DNA of 38,147 nucleotides from Anaerobaca lacustris (GCF_030012215.1 NZ_JASCXX010000036.1:1-38147); one strand, 5' to 3'. Shown: positions 16,804 through 25,550, counted from the first letter of the stretch. The notes: a model not told the origin generated them from the sequence alone. A program made the numbers and translations.

Positions 16804-18013
16804 TGGGCACCTCCAGTGGTTGTCGGACCGCGCCAACCAACTCTTGAAGGAACTGCCCGAAGACAGCGAAGTCCCCAAGTGCGAACTCGGCTCTGCGTTT
16901 GGCCTTGTCGTTCGTCGGGTCTACGGGGATCCACGTTACCCACCGCCCCGCATCGGAAGACACCGACTCAGCGTCCTTCTCCGGCCAGGCCGATTCCTGG
17001 CCTCCGATTACTCCACCGTCCCGCGCAAGAACGTTTAGATTGGGACGATTCGCTGCCAGTGGCATCGCGTGTAAACACTTGGAGGCTTTGTCGAACATGA
17101 GCGCAAAGGCGACGGCGGTCTGCGTGCATTGCAGCCCCTGAACGATGACCTCATTGATATGTTCATCCCGGAAGGAATAGCCGCAGAGAATCAGAGTGGC
17201 GGTGGGCTTCTTCAAGAATGCACGCAGCCGGTCGATCATGGCGAGATACGGCATCCGTCTGCTTTCCTGATACTTCAGGTGTGACGGATGGATCACTCGC
17301 TTCAGATCGCCATCGTTTGAAGCCGTTCCGCGAAACACGCCCTTGTTGGCGACCTGATACCAGTTGACGGACCCATGCAGCTTCCATAGCCGTGCCCAAC
17401 GAGGAGGAAGCATGTCCTCTTCCATCGCTCGAAGATCAAAGAACGGTTTCCGCACTCCAGCAAAGCCGTCAAAATAGGGCACGCAGCAATCCTCGAAGGC
17501 CTGCTCCATGAGCAGGTCATAGTTGGTGGTAAATACCTCGATAGGATTCTCACGGCGTACAGCATCGACCCACGCGGCGATCCGGTGGTATGGCGTCTCA
17601 GTATCAGGAAGTGCCTTGTCGACAATCTGGTGGATAAGTGTACATACTCGTTTGTCCAACTGATCAAGCTTGTCGGCGCACAACCCTCGCACCTGGTCTT
17701 TCCCCGCGACGGCACGGAGGGCACGGATGTGAGTAAGCATATCTTCAACGGTGGGATTGTCACGCCCATCATTCGTGAAATGCCCCTGCACGGTAGTAAG
17801 AAGAGGACCACAGTCCTTGCACTTCGACAACTCGTCACAGACTATCTTGGTGATTCCGGCAATGTCCGGGATGAGGGGCTGCTTTCCATCAGTACCCGTT
17901 TTCACCGCCATTGGGCAGCCCGCCCCAAGAAAGAGACCGATAGGCTTTTTGTCACTGGACAGGCATTGCTGGAGGTAACCGACCTGCCTATTGGGATCTT
18001 CGATATGAGCCAT
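16793..18013 (-). CDS. SIR2-family NAD+-consuming defence protein (partner of HerA)
   Basis: 406 residues from ATG 18013; a GTG at 18037 is an alternative start. SIR2 motifs: GLFLGAGCP at ~26-34 (nucleotide binding), FTTNYDLLMEQAFE at ~161-174, LHGSVNW at ~212-218 (catalytic-type His ~213) and LILCGYSFRDEHINEVIV at ~274-291. This is the SIR2_2 type used in SIR2-HerA, Thoeris-like and DSR systems, usually an NADase rather than a deacetylase. The stop overlaps the HerA start, as in known two-gene systems. The whole pair sits inside a longer restriction-type operon, which is less usual. Confidence 0.9.
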   Translation of the reverse strand: MAHIEDPNRQVGYLQQCLSSDKKPIGLFLGAGCPMAVKTGTDGKQPLIPDIAGITKIVCDELSKCKDCGPLLTTVQGHFTNDGRDNPTVEDMLTHIRALRAVAGKDQVRGLCADKLDQLDKRVCTLIHQIVDKALPDTETPYHRIAAWVDAVRRENPIEVFTTNYDLLMEQAFEDCCVPYFDGFAGVRKPFFDLRAMEEDMLPPRWARLWKLHGSVNWYQVANKGVFRGTASNDGDLKRVIHPSHLKYQESRRMPYLAMIDRLRAFLKKPTATLILCGYSFRDEHINEVIVQGLQCTQTAVAFALMFDKASKCLHAMPLAANRPNLNVLARDGGVIGGQESAWPEKDAESVSSDAGRWVTWIPVDPTNDKAKRRAEFALGDFAVFGQFLQELVGAVRQPLEVPSGK

Positions 18014-18043
18014 AGTTTTCTCGCCTACAAGCGTCACCCGTTG

Positions 18044-19336
18044 TCATTCCGAGAGCGGAACCTCGTCCACCGTTGGTCCTTCCAACGCCTTCAGACTAAG
18101 CCCCTCAATCTCTTGCAAGGACCTGCCCGCAATGCCCTGCAAGTCTCCATACATACCCACCGTGGCCTGTATAACCCGGTCGATCTGCTCTTCTCGTTTG
18201 GCCCACTGCTTCATGATGGCCTTCTTTTCTTTGTCCAGATCCTCCCTCATGGTCGAAAACGCCTCCACGATGGCCTGGACACGTAGCCGAAAACGCGGAC
18301 CGGTTAGGTACTCATAGACCATCTCCATCTTGGTTTGCTGGCCTTCGCCTGCCTGGCGTGCCGCAGAGACTTCGATCAAGGTGTGACGCAACGTGACGGC
18401 CACCGGTATTGCTGCTCGGGGATGGGTGACCCATACTCCGTCTACAACATCGAAGGTCTCCACCTCCTTAGGTAATACCTGGCTGACGATGACCGCTATC
18501 TCCGCTTTGGCCGCCCGTTGATCCTCCCGAAGCTTGGCCAGCCAACCGTCACTCCAGTTTTTGGTCCTCTTGGACTCCCACAGGATCGTTCCGCACGTCT
18601 GGCCCAGGGGTCCCAGGACGCGATGTACGACATCACCACCAAACTCACCCTTGGGCACCGGTTCGATGGTGTCTCTGGGGAATTTGGCCCGGAGTAAGGC
18701 CTCCAGCTCCAATTCCTGGACCTCGCCCTGGAGTTGCTGTGAACCCTGCTCGGCCTTGCGTTTGAGGTCTTCGATCTGCCTCTGCATGGAGCTGATCTGC
18801 TGTTCTTTCTCCGCTACCTTGAGCCGCATCTGCTCCTCTGTCTCCTTGCGGGCCTGCTGGCGAGTAGCGTCCAGTCCTGCCTGAACCCTCTTTTCAACAG
18901 TTAGATCAAGCTCTCGTTTGGCATCGTCCAATTCGCGTTGCTTGCGTATCAGATCGGCCTGGGCCTTCTGAGCCTCGACCAGCTTGTCGTCCCGCTGCTT
19001 GATCAGGACCTGCAGGTCGGCTATTTCTCGGGTCTTCTGTTCAAGATCAGTACCCAAGGCCAACTTGGCTTTTCGTGCCTCATCTGCAACAATCTTCGCA
19101 CGTTCCTGAACAAGTTTCTCGGCGACTTGGTCGTCAATAGCTTCCTTGGCCCTGGCTACGGCCTGTTCTCGTTCACGCAGCAACTTCTCACGCGCGGTGA
19201 CGTCCGTGTCTTTCTGGGCGAGCCGTTTCTCGTATTCTTGCCGGGTCGATTCGATCAACGGCGCGGCAAGCGACTCGGTGAGACGTATCTCAGCCTTACA
19301 GTTCGGACAAGTGATGGTTGGCTCCGTCACCGACAT
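18044..19336 (-). CDS. DUF2130 protein (coiled coil + C-terminal nuclease-like domain)
   Basis: 430 residues. It begins with a short zinc-ribbon-like ITCPNCKAEIRL, continues with a long coiled coil (~30-215, heptad-rich, K/E/Q/R), and ends in the DUF2130 core: LRAKFPRDTIEPVPKGEFGG, GTILWESKRTKNWSDGWLAK, LREDQRAAKAEIAVIVSQVL. The WESK-type motif with an upstream acidic residue resembles a PD-(D/E)xK nuclease, which some authors propose for DUF2130. The start is ATG 19336 or, with better SD spacing (GGGAG 6 nt away), GTG 19330. It lies between the Mod remnant and SIR2 in the same operon. Nuclease function is inference. Confidence 0.85.
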   Translation of the reverse strand: MSVTEPTITCPNCKAEIRLTESLAAPLIESTRQEYEKRLAQKDTDVTAREKLLREREQAVARAKEAIDDQVAEKLVQERAKIVADEARKAKLALGTDLEQKTREIADLQVLIKQRDDKLVEAQKAQADLIRKQRELDDAKRELDLTVEKRVQAGLDATRQQARKETEEQMRLKVAEKEQQISSMQRQIEDLKRKAEQGSQQLQGEVQELELEALLRAKFPRDTIEPVPKGEFGGDVVHRVLGPLGQTCGTILWESKRTKNWSDGWLAKLREDQRAAKAEIAVIVSQVLPKEVETFDVVDGVWVTHPRAAIPVAVTLRHTLIEVSAARQAGEGQQTKMEMVYEYLTGPRFRLRVQAIVEAFSTMREDLDKEKKAIMKQWAKREEQIDRVIQATVGMYGDLQGIAGRSLQEIEGLSLKALEGPTVDEVPLSE

Positions 19337-19611
19337 CTCCCGATATTCGCGGTCACCTGGGTTTCTTGAGCATCCATCTCATTTGGACCATCCGTTGCCA
19401 CGAATGTCTTTGCGTCAGTTGCTTCTGGTGAATCAACGCGTGCTGAGATGACTGTATCAGGACGTTTGTCGTCGAAGGTGTTGTCCCCTCTGATCCGGCA
19501 AGCGGCGTCATACGATTTGGACAGGGCTTCGACGAGAACGCGCGGCTCCAACTTCGGACGGTTTCGCTTGTCGGCCCAGATCAGTTCCAAACGTGTATTG
19601 CCCTTAGGCAC
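19327..19611 (-). pseudogene. N-terminal fragment of a second type III Mod methyltransferase
   Basis: 94 codons. Residues 1-~48 (NTRLELIWADKRNRPKLEPR, VLVEALSKSYDAACRIRGDN) align closely with the N-terminus of the intact Mod at 14723. After TFDDK the match ends and an unrelated tail (RPDTVISARVDSPEATDAK) runs to a stop that overlaps the DUF2130 start. It starts 2 bp after the DUF4276 stop. No catalytic motif is present, so it cannot methylate. It is either scar tissue from an earlier mod gene replaced by the SIR2/DUF2130 block, or a short translated peptide kept for coupling. Confidence 0.75.
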
Positions 19612-19613
19612 GA

Positions 19614-20183
19614 TCAGTTTCCTCCGGCAGCGGCCACGAGTCGTCGGATGCCCGCAACAAAGACCGAAAAGCTCCGGGACCGCGTGTTGCCGAGATCGAG
19701 GTGTGGGCCAATCGCCCGTGAACCACCCACCTTCTGATAGCGTTGCCCGGTCAGCTTCGACAACTCCTGTGCCGGATTGACCAGTGCGTCAGGTGTGCGG
19801 TACTTGCTCTTGTCCTGCTTCCCTGCAAGCCCGTTGATTTCAAGCGCCCGCTCGACAGCTGCCAGATCGGCTAGATACCAACTTTCCAGTTCGTGGCAGG
19901 CGATTCGGACAAGGGCATTGTGGCGTCTGGCCTGCTGGCATTTCTCGACGAGTCCGCCTTTGATCTGGCGGCAATCGGCGACATCCTTGTCGCGAAGAAT
20001 TACGAACCGGGCATTAGGAACGCGATAATACCGGAGACGTCGGACAAGCTGCGCTTCGAGATCGCTCTTGCCTTCAAATACGATATAGCGAACGGGTAGA
20101 CCTTGAGGCAGCAATCGCGGCAACAGCCCTTCGAGCATGGCCTGTGCGGAGGGTTCTTCCAGGAGAAAGACAAGTTCGCTCAT
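19614..20183 (-). CDS. DUF4276 family protein
   Basis: 189 residues. Conserved DUF4276 features: an N-terminal LVFLLEEPSAQAMLEGLLPR, the acidic FVILRDKDVADCRQIK, and ACHELESWYLADLAAVERAL, then DALVNPAQELSKLTGQRYQK. The spaced acidic residues suggest a TOPRIM-like nuclease core. Its start overlaps the stop of the upstream AAA ATPase gene by 4 bp (ATGA), which indicates coupled expression and probably a complex. AAA ATPase plus DUF4276 pairs resemble OLD-type and PARIS-type defence pairs, where the ATPase senses infection and the partner is the effector. Family call firm; effector role is inference. Confidence 0.85.
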   Translation of the reverse strand: MSELVFLLEEPSAQAMLEGLLPRLLPQGLPVRYIVFEGKSDLEAQLVRRLRYYRVPNARFVILRDKDVADCRQIKGGLVEKCQQARRHNALVRIACHELESWYLADLAAVERALEINGLAGKQDKSKYRTPDALVNPAQELSKLTGQRYQKVGGSRAIGPHLDLGNTRSRSFSVFVAGIRRLVAAAGGN

Positions 20184-21367
20184 TGTGGGTCCACCCCCCC
20201 GAAGAAACCTTGCTTCCAGAGGTAGCCCAACTGGTCGCCATTCTTCATGTAGTCGCAGACTTGATTGTCCTCAGAAGCGCGTTTGACAAGGGTGTATCCG
20301 CGTTCCTTGACGAGCCAGAACACCTCGTCGAGCTCGCAGGCGTTGAGGAAATCCGGTGAATGCGTTGAGATGAAAACCTGTCCGCCGCGTTGGGCATAGA
20401 ACCGGAACTCCTCGGCTAGTTCGGTAAGCAGTTTGGGGTAGAGTTGGTTTTCGGGTTCCTCGATGCAAAGCAGCGGGTGCGGGCTGGGATCGTAAAGGAG
20501 GGTGAGGTAGGCGAACATTTTGATCGTGCCGTCGGAAACATGGCGTGCGAGGAATGGATCGGTGAATGAGCCATCCTGAAAGCGGAGCAGTACGCGGCCC
20601 TCTTCGGTGGTTTTGGCTTCGACATTCGTGATGCCGGGCACACGGTGCTTGAGCCGGTCGATGATCTGGTCGAAGACATCCCGGTGCCGTTTGTAAAGAA
20701 ACTCGGTAACCAGCGCGAGGTTCTCGCCTTCTTTGGAAAGGTGTTCGGCGTGGCCAGCCTCCTGTTCTGGGCGGGCGCGCTGGATGTGAAAATCTGAGAT
20801 ATGCCAGTTGGAGATCAGTTCGCCCAGCGCCATGGCGGCCGGGAACTTTTTGAACTGAGCCAATCCTTTGACTGCCAGTGTATCGCGTGACTTGAGGACC
20901 TGATCCTCACGCTGCAAGTCCTGCTCATCCTTGACTTGGTCAGGCTCATTGGTGACGGCCTTGCCTTCGCCCTTGCTGAAGTCGAGGAAATGCCAGGGCT
21001 GGCCCCGGCTGCCACGGCGGTACTTGAGCAGTTCGCGTTCGATGAACGGGCCGCTGTCGTCTTCGTTGATCGCAAGGAAATAGGTAATGAGGGGTGATTT
21101 ATCTTGTTCTCGGAACTTCAGTTCGATTTCGATTGGGCCTTGTGTATCGCGGCTGCGAGCCTCCTGAAAGCCGCGACTGCCTCCGAGTTTGGTCAGTGCG
21201 ATCTGGACATCTTCGGTCAAAGCATCCTTGAGAAACCCAAACACACTGAAGAGTGTAGACTTACCCGTGCCGTTCGCGCCGACCAACACGCACATTCGCG
21301 GGATATTCTTGAGTTCAGCGTTTTTGAACGCCTTGAAGTTCTTGAGTTTGATCGATTCGAGTTTCAT
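20180..21367 (-). CDS. AAA ATPase (ABC/SMC-like AAA_21, OLD/PARIS-type sensor)
   Basis: 395 residues from ATG 21367 (MKLESIKLKNFKAFKNAEL, the usual N-terminus of this family); the open frame extends upstream to 21412. Walker A GANGTGKST is at ~30-38. A central helical insertion with charged residues follows, then Walker B with catalytic Glu pair LLCIEEPENQLYPKLL and the D-loop/switch HSPDFLNACELDEVF. An RHVSDGTIKMFAYLTLLY signature-like segment precedes Walker B. Such ATPases are cytosolic and act with small nuclease partners. It lies 29 bp after the SNF2 helicase gene and overlaps the DUF4276 gene. Confidence 0.88.
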   Translation of the reverse strand: MKLESIKLKNFKAFKNAELKNIPRMCVLVGANGTGKSTLFSVFGFLKDALTEDVQIALTKLGGSRGFQEARSRDTQGPIEIELKFREQDKSPLITYFLAINEDDSGPFIERELLKYRRGSRGQPWHFLDFSKGEGKAVTNEPDQVKDEQDLQREDQVLKSRDTLAVKGLAQFKKFPAAMALGELISNWHISDFHIQRARPEQEAGHAEHLSKEGENLALVTEFLYKRHRDVFDQIIDRLKHRVPGITNVEAKTTEEGRVLLRFQDGSFTDPFLARHVSDGTIKMFAYLTLLYDPSPHPLLCIEEPENQLYPKLLTELAEEFRFYAQRGGQVFISTHSPDFLNACELDEVFWLVKERGYTLVKRASEDNQVCDYMKNGDQLGYLWKQGFFGGVDPQ

Positions 21368-21396
21368 GGCCTTCGTATCCTTCCGATGCAAACACG

Positions 21397-24249
21397 TTAC
21401 ACGATTGTCCACTGGATGGTGAACAGGGTTTGGACGGTGCTGGTATGTTTCAACTGCCTCTCGATCTTGCCGATCAGTTCTTCGCGCTGCTGATCGATGG
21501 CATCCTGGGCGTCAAACAGTTCCCGACGCTTTGAGTTCCGGCGTCGTTCGAGATCGCGAAGCTGCTTCTGGTAGTCGAGCTTCTCCTGAAGGCTTTGGGC
21601 CAACGCCGATGTTCGGCGAAGCTCGCGAATCTGCTTGTCGAGTTCCTTAATCTCGTGTTCAAGCGACAGTTTGAGGTCTTCGCTCCAACGGTCGAGTTTG
21701 AGGACTTCCTCATCGAAGAGTTGGGCATTGCGGGTGTCGATTTCACCAAGGCGGGCTGCGACCTCGGCCTTTCGCCGGTCAGCCAGGTCGGGCACTTCGG
21801 TGATCTCGGGGCCGATCGTTGCCGGGAGGGAAAGGAGCTTGCGGCAGATTTCCTCGTCGAGAACCTGCTTGTGGTCGGTTATGGCGGCAAAGACGAGGAA
21901 CTCGTCGACCTCCACGGCAGCTACGGTGAGCTTGGATACTTCCAACCAGCCCGACTGGCCGACCAGAGGCTCGATCACACTGATCTTTGAGGGATGATTC
22001 GTGTAGTCGAACGCGACCTCGGCGACAGGCAGCTTGCGGCAAATGGCACGCTCGATGAGGCGCAGGGCCAGGGGATGGTCCAGGCGGTAGAAATGCTCGT
22101 CGGAGGTCTCGGCGGCCTTCCAGTCGAGGTTGTACCAGCCTTGGCGAGCGTCTGCGCCGCTGTAGAGGAAACGCGGCAACTGTGGGTCGAACTGGGCCTG
22201 ACCGTCGAGTTCGACCCGCGTCAAATCGAGCAGCCATCGTTCTCGTTGGGAAAGACACTCGACGGTCTTCTCACGGCTGACTTTGAGCCGGGCACGCACG
22301 TCTTCATCGAAGTTCTCCATGAGGGCCTGACGAGTCGCAGCCAGGCGTGCCTGGATTTTGGCGTCCAGTTCCGCCTGGAGGGCGTCGAATGCCGCCTGGA
22401 TCTCGGCATTAGTGCGACAGGTCTGATAGACCTCGGCGATACGCCGCTCAATGTCCACGCCGGATTCCAGAGCCCCAAGAACCTCATCAGATGCGCCGAA
22501 GACACCGTCGAAGAGCTTGAACTTTTGGCTCAGCAATTCATAGACCCGTTTGTCGGCCTCGTTGCGAAGATTCAGGAAGTTCACCACGACGACATCGTGC
22601 TTCTGGCCGTAACGATGGCATCGGCCGATGCGCTGTTCGATGCGCTGAGGGTTCCACGGCAGGTCGAAATTGGCCACCAGAGAGCAGAACTGAAGGTTGA
22701 CGCCCTCGGCAGCGGCTTCGGTGGCCACGAGGATGGTAGCCTCGTCGCGGAAGCACTCGACGATGGCCGCCTTCATGTCGATCGCGCGCGATCCAGTGAT
22801 GCGGTCCGTCCCCGCGTGCTTGGTCAGCCATTGCTCATAGATAGTGGCGTGGTGCGGTTGGTTATTCGATCCGTTGATCGTGACGACCCGGCCTTCATAT
22901 CCGTTGGCATTCAGCAAGTCGTAGAGGTAAAGCTGCGTTTCGCGGGACTCGGTGAAGATGACCGCCTTGCGTGCCGCACCGAGTTCCTGGGCCTTGGCAA
23001 AGGCAATCTGAAGCGCTGGCAAGAGCTTGTCGCCCTTGGCGTTGTGACCAATCCGAGCGGCAAGTTCGGCGTAGCGACGCAGGTCCGAGAGTTCGTCCTC
23101 CAGCTTCTCCGGATCAATTTCACCTTCGGTGTCCGCTTCGGCGTCCTCCTCGTACTCATCCGCCAGTTCGTCGACGCCATCGATGTCTTCATCGTCCAGG
23201 AGGTCCAGTTCGCCACGCAGGTTCTCCAGCCTGTCTGCCAGGCGTCGAAGCGTGCGGGCGATGGCGACCGTAGATGAAGCCAGCAGCTTGCGCAGCACCA
23301 TCGTAATGAGCTGCCGCTGGCTCGCCGGGAGGGCGTAGAGGACCTCACGCTGAAGGTATGTCGTAATCTCGTCATACAGGGACTGCTCCTCCTCGGTGGG
23401 CAGGAATTCCTGAGTGATGGGAACACGATTCGTGAAGGGAATATACTCGGTCACCTGTTTGCGTAACGCTCGCGTGCAGACAGGAGCGATTCGCTGCTTC
23501 AGCTGCAAGTTCCGACTGACTTCATCGGGATTGTTGATGAATTGCTCACGGAACGATGCGATGTCGCCGAATACGTGAGGATCGATCACGCTAACCAGGC
23601 TGAACAATTCAAGCAGCGAGTTCTGCAAGGGCGTGGCTGTGAGCAGAAGCTTCGGGGCCTTCCCGACAGAGTCGGTGATGCGATGGGCCATGGTCTTACG
23701 GGCAGCGGGGTTATTCTGAAGCCGCGTGCGAGAACGATACACGTTACGGAGCCGATGCGCTTCGTCGATGACAACCGCATCCCACGGAACCTTTGAAACC
23801 TCCGCCGTCTTGGCAGCCGCGAAATTGTATGAGCAAATGACCGCCTTGTCTTTCATGTCAAATGGGTTCGCTAGCCCATTCTTCCTCAGCCCGTTGAAGA
23901 CTCGTGAATCCAGGACCTCTGATGGCAGGAAGAATTTCTCACTCAACTCCTGCTGCCACTGCTTCCGCAGCATGGCAGGCACAACGATGAGGATGCGCCG
24001 ACGACGTTCCGCCCATCGCTGGGACAGCACGATTCCGGCTTCGACGGTTTTTCCCAATCCGACCTCATCAGCCAGGACGGCACCGTTTGTGAATGGCGAG
24101 CGAAGGGCGAAGAGGGCGGCATCTATCTGGTGAGGATTGAGGTCGACCCGTGCGTTGGCGATGGACCGCGACAGCGCAGCAATGTCGCTCCCGGACCCAC
24201 GAAGGGTCAGAGCATGCGCCCAGTACTGACTGTGGTATGGCGTGCTCAT
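21397..24249 (-). CDS. SNF2-type DEAD/H helicase (defence-associated)
   Basis: 950 residues. Helicase N-terminal part: QIDAALFALRSPFTNGAVLA then DEVGLGKTVEAG (motif I at ~61-72), IVVPAMLRKQW (Ia), VVIDEAHRLRN (II) and LLLTATPLQN (III). Helicase C: AVIFTESRETQLYLYDLL, ATEAAAEGVNLQFCSLVANF (V) and DLPWNPQRIEQRIGRCHRYG (VI). An acidic insertion (…DELADEYEEDAEADTEG) and a C-terminal coiled coil follow. This RapA/SNF2-like class occurs in DISARM, BREX type III and many restriction-like islands as a DNA translocase. The ATG overlaps the stop of the HsdM remnant, so translation is coupled. No paired DISARM methylase, DUF1998 or PLD gene is visible here. Confidence 0.9.
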   Translation of the reverse strand: MSTPYHSQYWAHALTLRGSGSDIAALSRSIANARVDLNPHQIDAALFALRSPFTNGAVLADEVGLGKTVEAGIVLSQRWAERRRRILIVVPAMLRKQWQQELSEKFFLPSEVLDSRVFNGLRKNGLANPFDMKDKAVICSYNFAAAKTAEVSKVPWDAVVIDEAHRLRNVYRSRTRLQNNPAARKTMAHRITDSVGKAPKLLLTATPLQNSLLELFSLVSVIDPHVFGDIASFREQFINNPDEVSRNLQLKQRIAPVCTRALRKQVTEYIPFTNRVPITQEFLPTEEEQSLYDEITTYLQREVLYALPASQRQLITMVLRKLLASSTVAIARTLRRLADRLENLRGELDLLDDEDIDGVDELADEYEEDAEADTEGEIDPEKLEDELSDLRRYAELAARIGHNAKGDKLLPALQIAFAKAQELGAARKAVIFTESRETQLYLYDLLNANGYEGRVVTINGSNNQPHHATIYEQWLTKHAGTDRITGSRAIDMKAAIVECFRDEATILVATEAAAEGVNLQFCSLVANFDLPWNPQRIEQRIGRCHRYGQKHDVVVVNFLNLRNEADKRVYELLSQKFKLFDGVFGASDEVLGALESGVDIERRIAEVYQTCRTNAEIQAAFDALQAELDAKIQARLAATRQALMENFDEDVRARLKVSREKTVECLSQRERWLLDLTRVELDGQAQFDPQLPRFLYSGADARQGWYNLDWKAAETSDEHFYRLDHPLALRLIERAICRKLPVAEVAFDYTNHPSKISVIEPLVGQSGWLEVSKLTVAAVEVDEFLVFAAITDHKQVLDEEICRKLLSLPATIGPEITEVPDLADRRKAEVAARLGEIDTRNAQLFDEEVLKLDRWSEDLKLSLEHEIKELDKQIRELRRTSALAQSLQEKLDYQKQLRDLERRRNSKRRELFDAQDAIDQQREELIGKIERQLKHTSTVQTLFTIQWTIV

Positions 24250-24461
24250 CAGTTCTTTTCACGTCCGTTTCGAATCGGCGATTCGGCCTGCAAGGCGGTG
24301 GACTTTCCCATGAAGGCGTCGGAGATGTACTTCAGGAAGATCAGGCCGAGCACGACATGCTTGTACTCGGCGGCGTCCATATTGGAGCGGAGCGCGTCGG
24401 TAGCCCGCCAGAGTTCGTTCTCAAAACCAATGTTCGCCCCGCTACTGTTGTTTGCAGCCAT
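24249..24461 (-). pseudogene. Type I restriction methyltransferase HsdM, N-terminal remnant
   Basis: 70 codons. [20 protein letters not shown] and [20 protein letters not shown] are the hallmark N-terminal helices of HsdM, where the family normally continues for ~500 residues. After ISDAF the match stops and the frame ends with [20 protein letters not shown]. The methyltransferase domain, HsdS and HsdR are absent. The ATG at 24461 has an AAGGTGG SD and its stop overlaps the SNF2 start, so the fragment is still translated and may serve only as a leader that couples translation. Confidence 0.75.
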
Positions 24462-24611
24462 GCACTACCACCTTCTCGATACCAACGCGCTCGCTTGAGG
24501 ACCTGCCGGGCGCACAACGATAGCCGTGCCCCCCAGGATTGCCAATGCCGACCGGCCATTTCTCCGCCATATCGCCCTCTCGAAGAACATCACGACACCT
24601 GACATGGCCCA

Positions 24612-24640
24612 ATAATACCATCGTCCAATCGGTGCCTCAA
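24612..24640 (-). promoter_or_regulatory. Sigma-70-like promoter upstream of the defence operon
   Basis: On the minus strand TTGAGG (24640-24635) is followed after exactly 17 nt by TATTAT (24617-24612), close to the bacterial -35/-10 consensus. It lies ~150 bp upstream of the HsdM-remnant start at 24461, with no gene in between. No archaeal TATA box is evident before this operon. I see no gene in 24462-24844 apart from this signal. Confidence 0.5.
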
Positions 24641-24844
24641 CTTGATTCTCCTTGGCGAAAAGGCATGAGGGCATGACAGCGTTCCTTTGCCCTGACACTA
24701 TCACGTCTGAAAGCATGTTGACGCTCTGCACGGACGAATACCATGATTTGGTCACCCTTTTACTCACGTTTCTTATCAAGCTGCCCGGAGCAACAGCCGA
24801 TCTCCACAGTACCAGGATGATATCTCGGAGACTGGAGAGCCAAA

Positions 24845-25213
24845 ATGAGCATCCAGAAGTGGTCCGACAGGATGATCTTCGTGGAACTGTCGGCCGAACC
24901 CGAGGCAAGCGACGAACTCGAAAACCTCTTTCGCTGTGTTCGTGATCGCCGTGACTGCGCTGTGGTGGTCGATCTAAGCAAGGTGACGGTCCTGACCTCC
25001 ACATCACTGGCCATGTTGCTGCGTCTCAAGAAACTGTTGGATGGCTGGGAACAGCCCCTTTTGCTCTGCTCGGTAGGCTACACCACCCAAGGAATCATCT
25101 CTGCGATCGGCTTGGATGGATTATTTGAGGTTGTCCCCAACCAGTTCGACGCGTTCGCAAGAGTTCAGGCGACACCCGATGTCGCCATGACAGGGGCCCC
25201 AGAAGCTATTTGA
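24845..25213 (+). CDS. STAS-domain protein (anti-sigma-factor-antagonist type)
   Basis: 122 residues from ATG 24845 with GGAG upstream. The fold pattern is strand (MIFVELSAEP), helix, then the diagnostic CAVVVDLSKVTVLTSTSLAM LLRLKKL segment. In this, the serine/threonine after VTVL occupies the phosphorylation site used by SpoIIAA/RsbV-type proteins. PLLLCSVGYTTQGIISAIGL and DGLFEVVPNQFDAFA follow. Such proteins sequester anti-sigma kinases or form part of partner-switch modules. No kinase or phosphatase partner lies next to it. It is convergent with the recombinase gene and divergent from the defence operon. A bacterial-type gene. Confidence 0.85.
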   Translation: MSIQKWSDRMIFVELSAEPEASDELENLFRCVRDRRDCAVVVDLSKVTVLTSTSLAMLLRLKKLLDGWEQPLLLCSVGYTTQGIISAIGLDGLFEVVPNQFDAFARVQATPDVAMTGAPEAI

Positions 25214-25465
25214 GCAACCCAAGGCGTTCCAGCATCTCCCAACGCTCGGTTTGAATAGGACCGCCCAGTCGAGCTATACCAACCCAACAGTCCCTACACT
25301 ACGCTCACAGCCTGAAGAGAATCATACCCCCCACTCGCATTGAGCCAGCAGCCCCCTCTTCAAGCGCCGGCACGTGAGAGCCCGAGCCATTGCCATAACA
25401 GATATGGCCGAGTCAAGACGCGGCAGCGCACCCTACTGAGGAGTCCGATAACCCGTTTTAGCGTA

Positions 25466-25550
25466 TTTCTTCACATTTGACGCCTTGCCCCGTTTTTCAG
25501 ACACACCTACACATAGAACCAGAGCCATATTATCCGCTTTCTTCACATTT
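25466..25550. repeat. 13-bp direct repeat pair (TTTCTTCACATTT) downstream of the recombinase
   Basis: TTTCTTCACATTT occurs at 25466-25478 and 25538-25550, 72 bp apart. Its reverse complement begins AAATGTGAA, the same 9-mer that lies at 26371-26379 in the recombinase promoter. These are candidate binding sites for the recombinase or its regulator. The rest of 25214-25624 holds a C-run (25584-25592) and no gene I can support. Confidence 0.5.

Noticed and set aside
21397-24249. DISARM or BREX assignment for the SNF2 helicase
   Set aside because: None of the other signature genes (drmA/B/C, pglZ, brxC) is present; the helicase alone is not diagnostic.
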